A DNA stretch of 64,000 nt, from NCBI GenBank assembly GCA_019634615.1, contig JAHCAZ010000001.1, positions 266,038 through 330,037 on the forward strand, written 5' to 3'. The stretch comes from Opitutaceae bacterium. GTDB lineage: Bacteria; Verrucomicrobiota; Verrucomicrobiia; Opitutales; Opitutaceae. The notes under the pieces are model-generated. The model was not told where the DNA came from. It made no database searches and worked only from the letters and a program-made list of their open reading frames with translations. Made by a program: the position numbers and the translations under genes. Shown piece after piece: positions 8,974 to 18,005 of this stretch. Position 1 is the stretch's first letter, and every line of letters begins with the position of its first letter.

Positions 8974-11133
8974 ATGGTAGCCACACCCGCCAGCAAAGAC
9001 CAGGCGTCGCTTGCCGACTTCCTGCAGCTCCTGCGGCTGCGCAAGGCGCTCATCGCCCTGATCCTCGCGCTGGTGCTCGTGACGACGCTGGTGGTCACCG
9101 CCTTTCTGCCCAAGTGGTACCTCGCCACCACCAAGATCCGCGTCGAGAAGCCCGAGAGCGAGGTGAAGCTCTTCCAGACGCAGACCTCGAACTACTACGA
9201 CCCGTACTTCCTGCAGGACCAGTTCCGCATCATCCAGTCCGAGAAGATCATCTACCCGGTCATCGAGAACCTGCAGCTCAACGATCGGCTCGCCTCGACC
9301 CTCGGCGTCAAGGGCGCCCTGACCAACGCGATCTCCTTCCGCTACCTCGTCGAGAAGATGCTGCGCGTCGAGTCGCCGCGCGGCTCCTCGCTGATCGAGC
9401 TGAGCGTCTTCGCGCAGGACCCCGCGCTGGCCGCGCTCATCGCCAACGAGATCGCCCGCGTTTACTCCGAGGACCGCATCGCCCTCGCCACGTCCGGCCA
9501 GCGCGAGGGCATGGCCCAGCTCAAGCAGGAGCTCCAGGCCCAGGAGCGCATCGTCTCGGCGCAGCGCGACGTCGTCGAGAAGCTGCGCAAGGACCTCAAC
9601 ATCTCGGGCGTGGACCTCAACGCGCGCTACAGCGACATGGAGATCGAGACGCTGCGCCAGATGCAGAACTCGCTCATCGCGCTCAGCGTCGACGCCATCG
9701 GCCGCAAGACCCGCTGGGAGCGCTTCAAGGGCATCCCGATGGAGGAGCGCCTCAACCTGGTGAACTCCGAGCTCATCCAGGACGTCAACATCCAGAACCT
9801 CCTCCAGGCCTACCTGCTGGCCGACCAGACGCTCACCAAGCTCAAGGGCCGCCTCGGCGAGGCCCACCCCGAGCTCATCGCGGCGACCGACAACCGCCGC
9901 AAGATCCGCGAGCAGCTCGAGGCCCTGCTGCGCGGTTACGAGAGCTCGCTCGAGATCGCCTGGAACGAGGCCGAGGCCCGCGTCGCCGAGCTGAAGAAGC
10001 AGCTGGCTCAGGCCAAGGTCGACCAGATCCTCTCCGCCCGCGACCGCATGCGGCCCTTCGAGGAGGCCGCGCAGAAGCTCGACGACGAGACGCGGCTGCT
10101 CACGACCCTGAAGCTCACGCTGCGCCAGCGCGAAATCGATTTCCAGGTGCCGAAGAAGACCATCGAGATCCTCAACACCGCGGAACCGGCCCGCCGGCCG
10201 AGCAAGCCCAGCTGGACGCTCAACCTCAGCTTCGCCGTGATCCTGGGCCTGATGCTGGGCGTCGGCGTCGCCGTGCTCATGGAGTATTTCGACACGAGCT
10301 TCCGCAACGTGGCCGACGTCGAGACGCGCCTCAAGCTGCCGGTCCTGGGCGTGATCCCCTTCGACCAGGGCCACGAGGACCACGACCATCCCGACCCCGC
10401 CGGGCACGAGCCCTTCCGCGTCCTCCACACGAACCTCAACCTCGCCCTCAAGCCGGGGCAGCCCAGCGCCCTCGTGCTCTTCTCCGCCGGGCCCGGCGAG
10501 GGCAAGTCGACGACGCTCCACCGCCTCACGCGCCTCATGGCCGGGGCGGGGGAGAAGGTCCTCCTCATCGACTCCGACCTGCGCCGCCCCACCCAGCACC
10601 GCCTGGCGCAGCGGCCGAAGGAGCCGGGCCTCAGCGATCTCCTCCTGGGCGACAAGACCCTCGACGAGGTCCTGCAGCGCGGCGTGGCCCCGGGGCTCGA
10701 CTTCATCCCGAGCGGCGGCGCCGGTGGCTTCACCCTGAGCCTGCTCTACGTCAACCGGCTCCGCGAGCTCATCGCCGGGCTCAAGGGCCGCTACGACAAG
10801 ATCATCTTCGACTCGCCGCCGATCATCGGCGTCAGCGACGCCTCCGTCCTCGCCAGCGTCGTGGATGGTGCCGTGCTCCTGATCCAGCACCGCCGCAACC
10901 CCCAGAGCATGGTCGTCCGCGCCCAGCAGATCGTCGAGGCGATCAAGACCCCGCTCCTCGGCGTCGTCCTCAACCAGGTGCCGACCGGCAGCGGCGAGGA
11001 CTACGGCTACTACACGCACAACTACTCGTACTACAGCGAGGGCGGAAAGAAGACCCGCCGCGCCGCCGCCAAGCCTACCGAGCCCGGCGGTCCCGACCGC
11101 CTGGAGCTGAAGGAACCGGACCGGAAGGGCTGA
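8974..11133 (+). CDS. Polysaccharide co-polymerase with fused tyrosine autokinase (Wzc-like)
   Basis: The 719-residue protein has a first transmembrane helix at about residues 19-40 and a long periplasmic coiled-coil region. A second helix lies near 415-435 next to the Pro-rich segment RRPSKPSW. The cytoplasmic BY-kinase domain follows. It shows Walker A GPGEGKST near residue 505, Walker A' VLLIDSDLRRPT and Walker B IIFDSPPIIG. The C-terminus has a cluster of six Tyr in DYGYYTHNYSYY, the usual autophosphorylation tail. Such proteins set polymer length and export of capsule or exopolysaccharide. Kinase and membrane parts are fused as in proteobacterial Wzc, not split as in CpsC/CpsD. No Wza, Wzy or glycosyltransferase cluster lies downstream. 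The block ends with a repeat and a tRNA. Confidence 0.92.
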   Translation: MVATPASKDQASLADFLQLLRLRKALIALILALVLVTTLVVTAFLPKWYLATTKIRVEKPESEVKLFQTQTSNYYDPYFLQDQFRIIQSEKIIYPVIENLQLNDRLASTLGVKGALTNAISFRYLVEKMLRVESPRGSSLIELSVFAQDPALAALIANEIARVYSEDRIALATSGQREGMAQLKQELQAQERIVSAQRDVVEKLRKDLNISGVDLNARYSDMEIETLRQMQNSLIALSVDAIGRKTRWERFKGIPMEERLNLVNSELIQDVNIQNLLQAYLLADQTLTKLKGRLGEAHPELIAATDNRRKIREQLEALLRGYESSLEIAWNEAEARVAELKKQLAQAKVDQILSARDRMRPFEEAAQKLDDETRLLTTLKLTLRQREIDFQVPKKTIEILNTAEPARRPSKPSWTLNLSFAVILGLMLGVGVAVLMEYFDTSFRNVADVETRLKLPVLGVIPFDQGHEDHDHPDPAGHEPFRVLHTNLNLALKPGQPSALVLFSAGPGEGKSTTLHRLTRLMAGAGEKVLLIDSDLRRPTQHRLAQRPKEPGLSDLLLGDKTLDEVLQRGVAPGLDFIPSGGAGGFTLSLLYVNRLRELIAGLKGRYDKIIFDSPPIIGVSDASVLASVVDGAVLLIQHRRNPQSMVVRAQQIVEAIKTPLLGVVLNQVPTGSGEDYGYYTHNYSYYSEGGKKTRRAAAKPTEPGGPDRLELKEPDRKG

Positions 11134-11138
11134 TCCTG

Positions 11139-11196
11139 CGTAGCGGCTTTACGCCGCGACGTTGCGCCCCCGATCGCGGCATAAAGCCGCTCCTGC
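11139..11196. repeat. Type B palindromic element, copy 1
   Basis: The arms GCGTAGCGGCTTTACGCCGCG and CGCGGCATAAAGCCGCTCC form a long imperfect hairpin beginning six bases after the kinase stop. The second copy is at 17273. Its position suggests a transcript-end structure between the kinase gene and the tRNA. Confidence 0.75.
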
Positions 11197-11302
11197 AGCC
11201 GGCCACCGCCTTGAACCAAGGCCCCTCGTCGGCTTGGTATCTTTTCCCGCAAAATAGCTGTTGACGAAGCCGTCCGCGGGCCTACTTCTTGCACCCTGCT
11301 CT

Positions 11303-11378
<76 letters not shown>

Positions 11379-11388
11379 TTTCAAATCG

Positions 11389-11429
11389 AAACCCCGGTAG
11401 CCCAAAAGGTTATCGGGGTTTTCGTTTTT
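11389..11429 (+). terminator. Intrinsic terminator of the tRNA-Gly gene
   Basis: AACCCCGGTAGCC (11390-11402) pairs with GGTTATCGGGGTT (11408-11420) across a short A-rich loop and is followed by TTTTCGTTTTT. This is a textbook rho-independent terminator ten bases after the tRNA. Confidence 0.9.
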
Positions 11430-11472
11430 CCAAAACAGGATCGCGCTTGGGCGGCAGGCTTTGCCGGGAATC

Positions 11473-12729
11473 CTACGTCGCGGCGTCCGACGGCAGCGGC
11501 GCGGGGTGGCTCGCACGCGGGGCGCCGTGCAGGCGGCTGGCGTGGCGCGAGAATTGGTAGGTTGCGAGGGCAATGATGACCGCGGCCACGCCGACCGCGG
11601 TCCGCGGGCCGGCGGAGGCGGCGATCATCCCGGCGAACAGGGCGCCGACGGGGAACAGGCCTTGACCCATCGCGAAAAGGCCCATCACGCGGCTCCGCTT
11701 GTCGTCCGCCACCTGGGCCTGGATCAGGGTGTTGCAGCCCGCCATGCACAGCACCGCGCCGAAGCCGTTGAGGGCGAGGCAGACGAACGCGAGCGACAGC
11801 ACCGGGCTGAGGGCAAAGCCGGCCTGCGCGACCGACACGGCGATGCCGCCGGCCACCACCCAGCGCGCAAGGCCGTGCGAGGTCTTCCGGCCGGCGAGCA
11901 GCAGCGCGCTGGCGAGCGCCCCGACACCGACGGCGGAATACATGTGACCGAGCGTGATGCTGGTGCCGTGAAAGACGTCCCGCGCAAACACCGGCGCGAG
12001 CGTGCCCGCCGTGAACCCGGCGAAGGCCACCACCGGCACGAGGAGGAGCGGCGGGCGCAGCAATGCGGAAGCACGCGCGTAGTCGAGGCCCGCCCGGAGC
12101 TCGGTCAACGGATGCGCGGGTGCCGCGGGCGGGCGCCCGGGCAGGCCCCGCATCAGGAGCAGCGACGCGAGGATCCCGACATAGCTCGCCGCATCGAGCG
12201 CGTAGCAGATCTCCGGGCCCTGCGTGGCGATCAGCCAGCCGGCCATCGCGGGCCCGATCAGCCGGGTGACGTTGAACAGCGAGGAGTTGAGCGCGATGGC
12301 GTTGGGCAGGCCGGCCTTGTCGCCGACGAGGTCGACGATGAACGACTGGCGCGTGGGAAACTCGACCGCGTTGATCAGCCCGCGCAGGGCCGACAACGCC
12401 AGCAGCCAGCCCACGGTGATGTGGCCGGTGTACGCAAACAGCGCCAAGGTGAGCGACTGCGCGGCGCAGAGCACGTTGAGCCACCACATCAGGCGCCGGC
12501 GGTTCACGCGGTCGCCCCAGATGCCGCCCAGCGGCGCGAGGAGCAGGATCGGGACCTGGTGGGCAAAGGCCAGCAGGCCGACCAAAAACGGGCTGTTGGA
12601 CAGTTCGTAGATCAGCCAGGCCGAGGCCGTCACCGTCATCCAGTTGCCCAGGAGCGACAGGCCCTGGCCCCCGAAGAACAGCCGGTAGTTGCGGGAGTTC
12701 AGGGCGTGGAGGACGGCAGGATAGCGCAC
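11473..12729 (-). CDS. MFS transporter, EntS/MFS_3-like exporter
   Basis: The 418-residue protein has twelve predicted hydrophobic helices. It starts with NSRNYRLFFGGQGLSLLGNWM, the typical opening of the MFS_3 (EntS-like) family. The inter-helix loop 2-3 motif is GGIWGDRVNRRR, a variant of the MFS motif A GxxxDRxGRR. Members export siderophores, drugs or other small molecules. The substrate cannot be inferred here. It is transcribed alone, convergent with the tRNA, and ends in a His/Ala/Pro-rich tail. No adjacent regulator or siderophore genes are present. Confidence 0.85.
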   Translation of the reverse strand: MRYPAVLHALNSRNYRLFFGGQGLSLLGNWMTVTASAWLIYELSNSPFLVGLLAFAHQVPILLLAPLGGIWGDRVNRRRLMWWLNVLCAAQSLTLALFAYTGHITVGWLLALSALRGLINAVEFPTRQSFIVDLVGDKAGLPNAIALNSSLFNVTRLIGPAMAGWLIATQGPEICYALDAASYVGILASLLLMRGLPGRPPAAPAHPLTELRAGLDYARASALLRPPLLLVPVVAFAGFTAGTLAPVFARDVFHGTSITLGHMYSAVGVGALASALLLAGRKTSHGLARWVVAGGIAVSVAQAGFALSPVLSLAFVCLALNGFGAVLCMAGCNTLIQAQVADDKRSRVMGLFAMGQGLFPVGALFAGMIAASAGPRTAVGVAAVIIALATYQFSRHASRLHGAPRASHPAPLPSDAAT

Positions 12730-12890
12730 GGCAAGGGTCCATCGGACACGGCGGCGGCGACGGCGTCAAACCTCCGGGTGCCCGCCGCGCGCGGCCGGGG
12801 CGGCGGCCGAGACCTACGGGTAGGACGCGGGCTCCCTTGACCGGTGGGGGGATCCCGGCGATTTCCTGCGGCGCAGCAATCAGTCCCGCG

Positions 12891-14303
12891 ATGACCCGTT
12901 CCCCAGTCACCGGAACCCCGCCCGCCGGTCCCGGCGCGATCTTCACGCCGCCCACGCTCGATGGCTTTCACGGCATCTGGTACGGCTACACCGATGGCAC
13001 GTATTACGCCGGCGGGCTCGGGACTTTTCCCCAGCAAATCCACCCGATGGCCCACCACGCGGCGGCGGCGAGGCGGACGTTTTTTGTCTGGGGCGGCGCC
13101 CGCGCCGGGCAGCCGGGCAACCTGCTCACGACGATTTCCTACTTCGACCACGCCACCGGCCTCGTGGCGCGGCCGCGGGTGCTAAACGAGCGCCGCACCA
13201 ATGACGGCCACGACACGCCCTCGCTCCTCGTCGACCCGGCGGGGTTCATCTACGTGTTCTCCAACGCCCACGGCACGCTGCGGGACGCGTTCATCTACCG
13301 GAGCACGCGGCCGTACGCGATCGACGAGTTCGAGACGGTGCTCGCCCTGGACAAGGCCTGCAATTTCTCCTACGCGCAGCCCTGGTACGTCGAGGGCGAG
13401 GGCATTTTGCTCCTGCACTCGTTCTACGGGCGCAGCGACCCGATCCGCCGCCTCTACCTCAACTCCAGCCGCGACGGGCGCCGCTGGGATCACCGCTGGG
13501 AGCTCGAGGGCCGCGGCGCGCGGCCCGCCTTCGCCCTGATCCCCGGCGGCAGCTACCAGGTCAGCCGCGCCCACGGCCGCGTCGTCGGCACGATGTTCGA
13601 CTATAATGTCGACGCCGCCGGCCGCACGAATCTCTACTACGTGCAGACCTCCGACTTCGGCCGCACCTGGCAGACGGCGGCCGGCGCGACCGTCACCCTG
13701 CCGTTCACCCGGGTCCGCAACCCGGCGCTGATCCGCGACTACCAGTCCGAGCACCTCTTCGTCTTCCTGAAGGAGATCGCGTTCGACGCGCGCGGCCAGC
13801 CGGTGCTCCTCTACCTCACGACGCCGACCGAGGCCAACGACACGACCACGCCGCGGCAGTGGCGCACCGCCCATTACCGCGCGGGGCGGCGGCGCTGGGA
13901 GATCCGTGACGCGTTTGTGTCCGACAACAACTACGACCACGGCACCTTCGCCATCGAGGCCGACGGCACCTGGCGCGTGATCGCTCCGACCTCGCCCGGC
14001 CCGCAGCCGGGGCGCACGGGCGGCGACATGGAGCTGTGGACGAGCCGCGACGAGGGCGCCACCTGGCGGCGGCACGCCCAGCTCACGCATGGCGGCCGCT
14101 TCAACCACACCTTCGCCCGGCAGCCGCTGCACGCGCACGACGATTTCCACGCCTTCTGGGCCGACGGTGACGTGCACGGCGAGTCGGAGTCCGCGCTGTA
14201 CTTCACCAACCGCCTCGGCACCGCCGTCTGGCGCCTCCCGCGGACGATGCGCGGCGCGATGGGCCGGCCGAGAGTCGCTTACGGCCCGATCCTGTATCCG
14301 TGA
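12891..14303 (+). CDS. BNR_4-type beta-propeller protein, putative sugar-active enzyme
   Basis: The 470-residue protein is built from beta-propeller blades. The key parts are DGFHGIWYGYTDGTYYAGGLGT at the N-terminus, then GHDTPSLLVDPAGFIYVFSNAHG, and repeated S/TxDxGxTW Asp-box-like turns (TSDFGRTWQ, SRDEGATWR, SSRDGRRWD). This matches the BNR_4 family, which includes polysaccharide lyases of ulvan and related uronic polymers. His residues in MAHHAA and RFNHTF could be functional. The frame opens at a TTG (12837) but ATG 12891 is preferred. No signal peptide is visible at that start, which is unusual for a polymer-degrading enzyme. It lies 75 bases before a Gfo/Idh/MocA oxidoreductase gene, which supports a carbohydrate role. 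Confidence 0.75.
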   Translation: MTRSPVTGTPPAGPGAIFTPPTLDGFHGIWYGYTDGTYYAGGLGTFPQQIHPMAHHAAAARRTFFVWGGARAGQPGNLLTTISYFDHATGLVARPRVLNERRTNDGHDTPSLLVDPAGFIYVFSNAHGTLRDAFIYRSTRPYAIDEFETVLALDKACNFSYAQPWYVEGEGILLLHSFYGRSDPIRRLYLNSSRDGRRWDHRWELEGRGARPAFALIPGGSYQVSRAHGRVVGTMFDYNVDAAGRTNLYYVQTSDFGRTWQTAAGATVTLPFTRVRNPALIRDYQSEHLFVFLKEIAFDARGQPVLLYLTTPTEANDTTTPRQWRTAHYRAGRRRWEIRDAFVSDNNYDHGTFAIEADGTWRVIAPTSPGPQPGRTGGDMELWTSRDEGATWRRHAQLTHGGRFNHTFARQPLHAHDDFHAFWADGDVHGESESALYFTNRLGTAVWRLPRTMRGAMGRPRVAYGPILYP

Positions 14304-14378
14304 GCCCGGGCGTCCGCGCCCCGGGGATGCACGCTTGCGCGGCGGCGATGAATCGGCAGGCTGGCGCGCCACAACCCC

Positions 14379-15416
14379 ATGCGAACCTTCAATGTCGGCA
14401 TCATCGGTTACGGTTGGGCGGCCACGGCGCACATCGAGGCGATCAACCACGGCCATGGCGGGCGGGTGACGGCGGTCTGCTCGTCGCGCGAGCTCGACCC
14501 GCAGGCCCTCGCGGGGAAGCATGGCGGGCCGGTCAAGGTGTACCGGCGCCCGGCGGACCTGCTGGCGGACCCCGCCATCGAGGTCGTGGACATCACCACC
14601 TATCCCTGGGAGCACGCCGACCTCGCGGTGGCGGCGGCGCAGGCCGGCAAGCACATCATTTTGGAGAAACCCATGGTGCTTGCGCTGCCCGACCTGCGGC
14701 GCGTCGAGGCGGCGGTCAGGGCGGCGGGCGTGCAGTTCTGCATCTGTTTCGAGTGCCGCTGGTCGAGCCAGTTCCTGGGCATCAAGGCCCTGCTCGATCG
14801 GGGTGAGATCGGTCGCGTGCACTACGGGGAGGTCGATTACTTCCACGGCTCCGGCCCGTGGTACGGGCAATACCGTTGGAACGTCACCCGTCGTGGCGGC
14901 GGCTCGAGCCTTTTGTCGGCCGGCTGCCATGCCCTCGACGCCCTGCGGCTCTGCATGGGCGGCGAGGTCGAGGAGGTCATGAGCTACGCCACGCAGTCGA
15001 CGCACCCGGACTTCGCGAAGTACGAGTACCCCACGACGAGCGTGACCCTGCTGCGCTTCACGGATGGCCGGGTGGGGAAGTGTGCGTCGGTGATCGACTG
15101 CCTGCAGCCGTATTATTTCCACACGCATCTCGTCGGCAGCGGGGGCTCGATCCTCGACCAGAAGTTCGCCGTGCACCGGCCGGGCTTCGACCGCAACCGC
15201 TGGCAGGAGACGGACATGAAGCCGATCGATTCCGGCGACGTGGCGGATCACCCGTATCGCTCGCAGTTCGACGCCTTCTTCGCCGCCTTGGCGGTAGGCC
15301 GGCCGATGCCGCTGAGCGGGCTCGACGAGGCCGTGGCCACCCACGAGGTCATCTTCGCCGCCGACCGCTCGATCGCCGAGCGCCGGCCGGTGAAGGTGGC
15401 GGAAGTGCGGGCGTGA
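14379..15416 (+). CDS. Gfo/Idh/MocA family oxidoreductase
   Basis: The 345-residue protein has an N-terminal Rossmann fold with IGYGWAATAHIEAI, which is GxGxxA-like. The family EKP motif ILEKPMVLAL has the catalytic-type Lys near residue 97. A C-terminal alpha/beta substrate domain follows, including GGGSSLLSAGCHALDALRL and DVADHPYRSQFDAFFAAL. Family members oxidise sugars, inositols or sugar acids with NAD(P). The exact substrate is not visible. The upstream neighbour is a BNR_4 sugar protein, so the two may act in one catabolic route. Confidence 0.9.
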   Translation: MRTFNVGIIGYGWAATAHIEAINHGHGGRVTAVCSSRELDPQALAGKHGGPVKVYRRPADLLADPAIEVVDITTYPWEHADLAVAAAQAGKHIILEKPMVLALPDLRRVEAAVRAAGVQFCICFECRWSSQFLGIKALLDRGEIGRVHYGEVDYFHGSGPWYGQYRWNVTRRGGGSSLLSAGCHALDALRLCMGGEVEEVMSYATQSTHPDFAKYEYPTTSVTLLRFTDGRVGKCASVIDCLQPYYFHTHLVGSGGSILDQKFAVHRPGFDRNRWQETDMKPIDSGDVADHPYRSQFDAFFAALAVGRPMPLSGLDEAVATHEVIFAADRSIAERRPVKVAEVRA

Positions 15417-15428
15417 ACGCCTGGTCTG

Positions 15429-15513
15429 TGGGTAGCGCCCGGCCTCCGGACGGGCGGAGCGATGTCCGCTGGCGGTCGACCAACCGTCCGTCCTGAGGCC
15501 GGACGCTACCCAA
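15429..15513. repeat. Type A palindromic element, copy 2
   Basis: TGGGTAGCGCCCGGCCTCCG opens and GGACGCTACCCAA closes an 85-base inverted repeat that shares ends and inner arms with the copies at 12, 51062 and 63245. It starts 13 bases after the oxidoreductase stop, between two co-directional genes. Confidence 0.85.
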
Positions 15514-15565
15514 AGGCAGCCACACGCCTATTGATCAGGGCCGCATCTTCGCTCAGCTTCCGGCC

Positions 15566-16246
15566 ATGCAAGCCGCTGAACTCTTTGCCCTGCCGCCGTC
15601 GCTCCAGGCCTTCGCGGACTTCTTCCGCGCCGAGGCGGCGCCGTGGGAGTGGGTGAAGCAGATCGGGCCGGCGCTGAAGGCGCAGCGCTTCGAACCCGCC
15701 CGGCCCAAAGTCCCGGTGGGGGTCCACGTCGAAGGCCTCGTCCATCTTGACCCGACGGTGAAGCTCCCGCCGTACGCGACGATCATCGGGCCGGTGTGGA
15801 TCGGCCCGCGCACCGAGATCCGGCCGGGGGCGTTCATCCGCGGCAATGTGATCGTCGGCGCCGACGGCGTCCTCGGCAACGCCTGCGAATTCAAGAACTG
15901 CCTCCTGCTCGATCGCGTGCAGGTCCCGCATTTCAGCTACGTCGGCGACTCCATTTTGGGCAACGGCGCGCACCTGGGCGCCGGCGTGATCTGCTCCAAC
16001 CTCCGACTCGACCAGCATGAGGTGGAGGTGAGGCTGCCCGCCGGGTCCGCCAAGTCGGGTCTGCGCAAGCTCGGCGCCTTGATCGGCGACGAGGCCGAGG
16101 TGGGCTGCAACGCGGTGCTCCAGCCGGGCGCGGTCCTCGGTCGCCGGGCCCTGGTGATGCCGCTGACGTCATTTTCCGGCTACCTCGCTCCGGCCACGAT
16201 GGCAGGCACCCGGCAGACCGCGGTTCGGGTCCCCCGTCGGGACTAA
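15566..16246 (+). CDS. Left-handed beta-helix (hexapeptide) protein, GlmU-C-like
   Basis: The 226-residue protein begins with a helical region. From about residue 65 it shows hexapeptide-repeat coils such as TIIGPVWIGPRTEIRPGAFIRGNVIVGADGVLG split over several turns, with SILGNGAHLGAGVICSN and IGDEAEVGCNAVLQPGAVLG later. The order resembles the C-terminal acyltransferase half of UDP-sugar pyrophosphorylases, and it lacks a nucleotidyltransferase domain. It could be an acyltransferase or a regulator of nucleotide-sugar metabolism. It is followed by a pyrimidine-rich repeat and trpS. Confidence 0.8.
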   Translation: MQAAELFALPPSLQAFADFFRAEAAPWEWVKQIGPALKAQRFEPARPKVPVGVHVEGLVHLDPTVKLPPYATIIGPVWIGPRTEIRPGAFIRGNVIVGADGVLGNACEFKNCLLLDRVQVPHFSYVGDSILGNGAHLGAGVICSNLRLDQHEVEVRLPAGSAKSGLRKLGALIGDEAEVGCNAVLQPGAVLGRRALVMPLTSFSGYLAPATMAGTRQTAVRVPRRD

Positions 16247-16256
16247 CCGAAAAATC

Positions 16257-16288
16257 GTTCTCGTTCTCTTTCTCGTTCTCGTTCTCCC
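16257..16288. repeat. Type D pyrimidine-tract element, half copy
   Basis: A run of TTCTCG/TTTCTCG units fills the 50-base gap before trpS. It matches one arm of the type D palindromes at 34181 and 48602, but the opposite purine arm is absent. Confidence 0.6.
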
Positions 16289-16297
16289 TAACCAACC

Positions 16298-17266
16298 ATG
16301 CCCAGAATCCTCACCGGCATCACACCTTCCGGCACCCTGCACATCGGCAACTATTTCGGCGCGATGCGCCCGGCCATCGAGCTGCAGGCAGGCGGCGATG
16401 CGTTCTACTTCATCGCGGACTACCACTCCATGACGGCGCTGACCGACGCCGCCGAGCGCCGGGCCTACACGCGCGGCATCGCGCTCGACTGGCTGGCCTG
16501 CGGACTCGACCCGGCCAAGGCGGTCTTCTGGCGGCAGAGCGACGTGCCCGAGGTGTGCGAGCTGACCTGGCTGATCGGCACGCTCACGCCCATGGGGCTC
16601 CTCGAGCGGGCGCACAGCTACAAGGACAAGACGGCCCGCGGCATCGCGCCCAACTTCGGCCTCTTTGCCTACCCGGTGCTGATGGCGGCCGACATCCTGC
16701 TCTACGACACGCACGTCGTGCCCGTCGGCAAGGACCAGAAGCAGCACCTGGAGATGACCCGCGACATCGCCATCAAGTTCAACCAGACCTACGGCGAGAC
16801 CTTTGTCGTGCCCGACGAGCAGATCCGCGACGAGGTGGCCGTGGTGCCCGGCCTGGATGGGCAGAAGATGTCCAAGAGCTACGGCAACACCGTCGAGATC
16901 TTCGGCGACGAGAAGACGCTCCGCAAAAAGATCATGGGCATCGTCATGGACTCCCGCACGCCGCAGGAGCCCAAGCCCGACGCCGACCGCAATCTGGCGA
17001 TCCAGCTGCTGAAGCTCGTGGCGCCGGCCGGGGTGGCGGCGGACTTCGAGGCTCGCCTGCGCGCCGGCGGCCTCGGCTACGGCGACCTGAAAAAGGCGCT
17101 CTTCGAGCACTACTGGAACTTTTTCGCGCCGTACCGCGCGCGCCGCGCCGAGCTGGTGGCGAACCCGGACTACGTCGACCAGGTCCTGAAGACGGGCGCC
17201 GAACGCGCCCGGGCCGTGGCCCGCGGGGTCTTGAACCGCGCCCGCCAGGCCTGCGGCCTGGCGTGA
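16298..17266 (+). CDS. trpS: Tryptophanyl-tRNA synthetase
   Basis: The 322-residue class I synthetase charges tRNA-Trp. It has the HIGH-type motif PSGTLHIGNYFG near residue 10 and KMSKS-type GQKMSKSYGN near residue 190. The Trp-binding and dimer region YPVLMAADILLYD and GKDQKQHLEMTRDIA are also present. The length fits bacterial TrpRS. It is monocistronic, bounded by a type D tract upstream and a type B palindrome downstream. Confidence 0.97.
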   Translation: MPRILTGITPSGTLHIGNYFGAMRPAIELQAGGDAFYFIADYHSMTALTDAAERRAYTRGIALDWLACGLDPAKAVFWRQSDVPEVCELTWLIGTLTPMGLLERAHSYKDKTARGIAPNFGLFAYPVLMAADILLYDTHVVPVGKDQKQHLEMTRDIAIKFNQTYGETFVVPDEQIRDEVAVVPGLDGQKMSKSYGNTVEIFGDEKTLRKKIMGIVMDSRTPQEPKPDADRNLAIQLLKLVAPAGVAADFEARLRAGGLGYGDLKKALFEHYWNFFAPYRARRAELVANPDYVDQVLKTGAERARAVARGVLNRARQACGLA

Positions 17267-17272
17267 TCTTTC

Positions 17273-17336
17273 GCGTAGGAGCGGCTTTATGCCGCGACGA
17301 TGCGCTCACGATCGCGGCGTAAAGCCGCTCCTACGC
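17273..17336. repeat. Type B palindromic element, copy 2
   Basis: GCGTAGGAGCGGCTTTATGC pairs with GCGTAAAGCCGCTCCTACGC, giving a nearly perfect long hairpin starting six bases after the trpS stop. With the adjacent minus-strand terminator it fills the convergent gap to the TonB-like gene. Confidence 0.9.
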
Positions 17337-17374
17337 AAAAAAGCGGTGGTTGACGCCTTGGGACGCCAACCACC
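17337..17374 (-). terminator. Intrinsic terminator of the TonB-like gene
   Basis: On the minus strand GGTGGTTGGCGTC pairs with GGCGTCAACCACC, then CGC and a run of six T follow (AAAAAA at 17337-17342 on the plus strand). It lies 13 bases beyond the stop of the TonB-like gene. Confidence 0.85.
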
Positions 17375-17387
17375 GGCTGAGACCGAC

Positions 17388-17756
17388 TCAGGTGTCGGCG
17401 ACCAGCTTGAGCGGCATCACCACGCGCTGGGCGACGGGGATACCGTCCTTCGTCGCGGGCGTGAAGCGCCACTGGGCGATGGCCGGCACGAGGCTGCGGG
17501 CGAGATCGCGGTCCTTGCGGCCGACCAGGGTGATGTCCCGGGGTTGGCCCTTTTCGTCGACCGTGAACGCGACCTTGACCGTCGTGTCGAGGTAGCGGCG
17601 CGGCAGGCCCTCGGGGCTGACGACCTTGGCCGGTTGCGGCTTGGTGTAGGCGGCTTCCGTCGCGCTGGCGTCGTTGGCGACACCGGCGGCGAACGCTGAG
17701 GTGGAAAGGAGGCCGCTGAGCAGGGCAGCCCCGACGAGCATCTTCATCTTGTTCAT
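17388..17756 (-). CDS. TonB C-terminal domain protein
   Basis: The 122-residue protein has a signal peptide (KMLVGAALLSGLLSTSAFA) followed directly by a TonB_C domain. That domain includes RRYLDTTVKVAFTVDEKGQP, the GRKDRDLARSLVPAIAQWRF helix-strand unit and VVMPLKLV at the end. It has no Pro-rich spacer or ExbB/ExbD neighbours, so it is a free periplasmic TonB_C module, not a canonical energy transducer. The start at ATG 17756 is chosen because GGAG sits 11 bases upstream and the signal peptide begins there. It ends at a strong terminator. Confidence 0.85.
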   Translation of the reverse strand: MNKMKMLVGAALLSGLLSTSAFAAGVANDASATEAAYTKPQPAKVVSPEGLPRRYLDTTVKVAFTVDEKGQPRDITLVGRKDRDLARSLVPAIAQWRFTPATKDGIPVAQRVVMPLKLVADT

Positions 17757-18005
17757 GGCAGATTCTCCGCCGCAGCGGAGCATTGAGGGTTGTTGGTTAT
17801 CCTGACTGACTGCGCCTCGTGTTGTGCCGGGGACGTCGATGAGAACACGACGAAGAGAACAAAGTTACAGCGGGTCGGCGGAAATATTTCGACGAATGGC
17901 AAAGTTTCGCCGATGAGCCGCGGCTCCGGCCTGACCAATGGATGAAATACCGGGATGACGCCGCCGGGCGGGCGCCGCGTCACTCCACCCCGACCTGGCG
18001 GGCCC

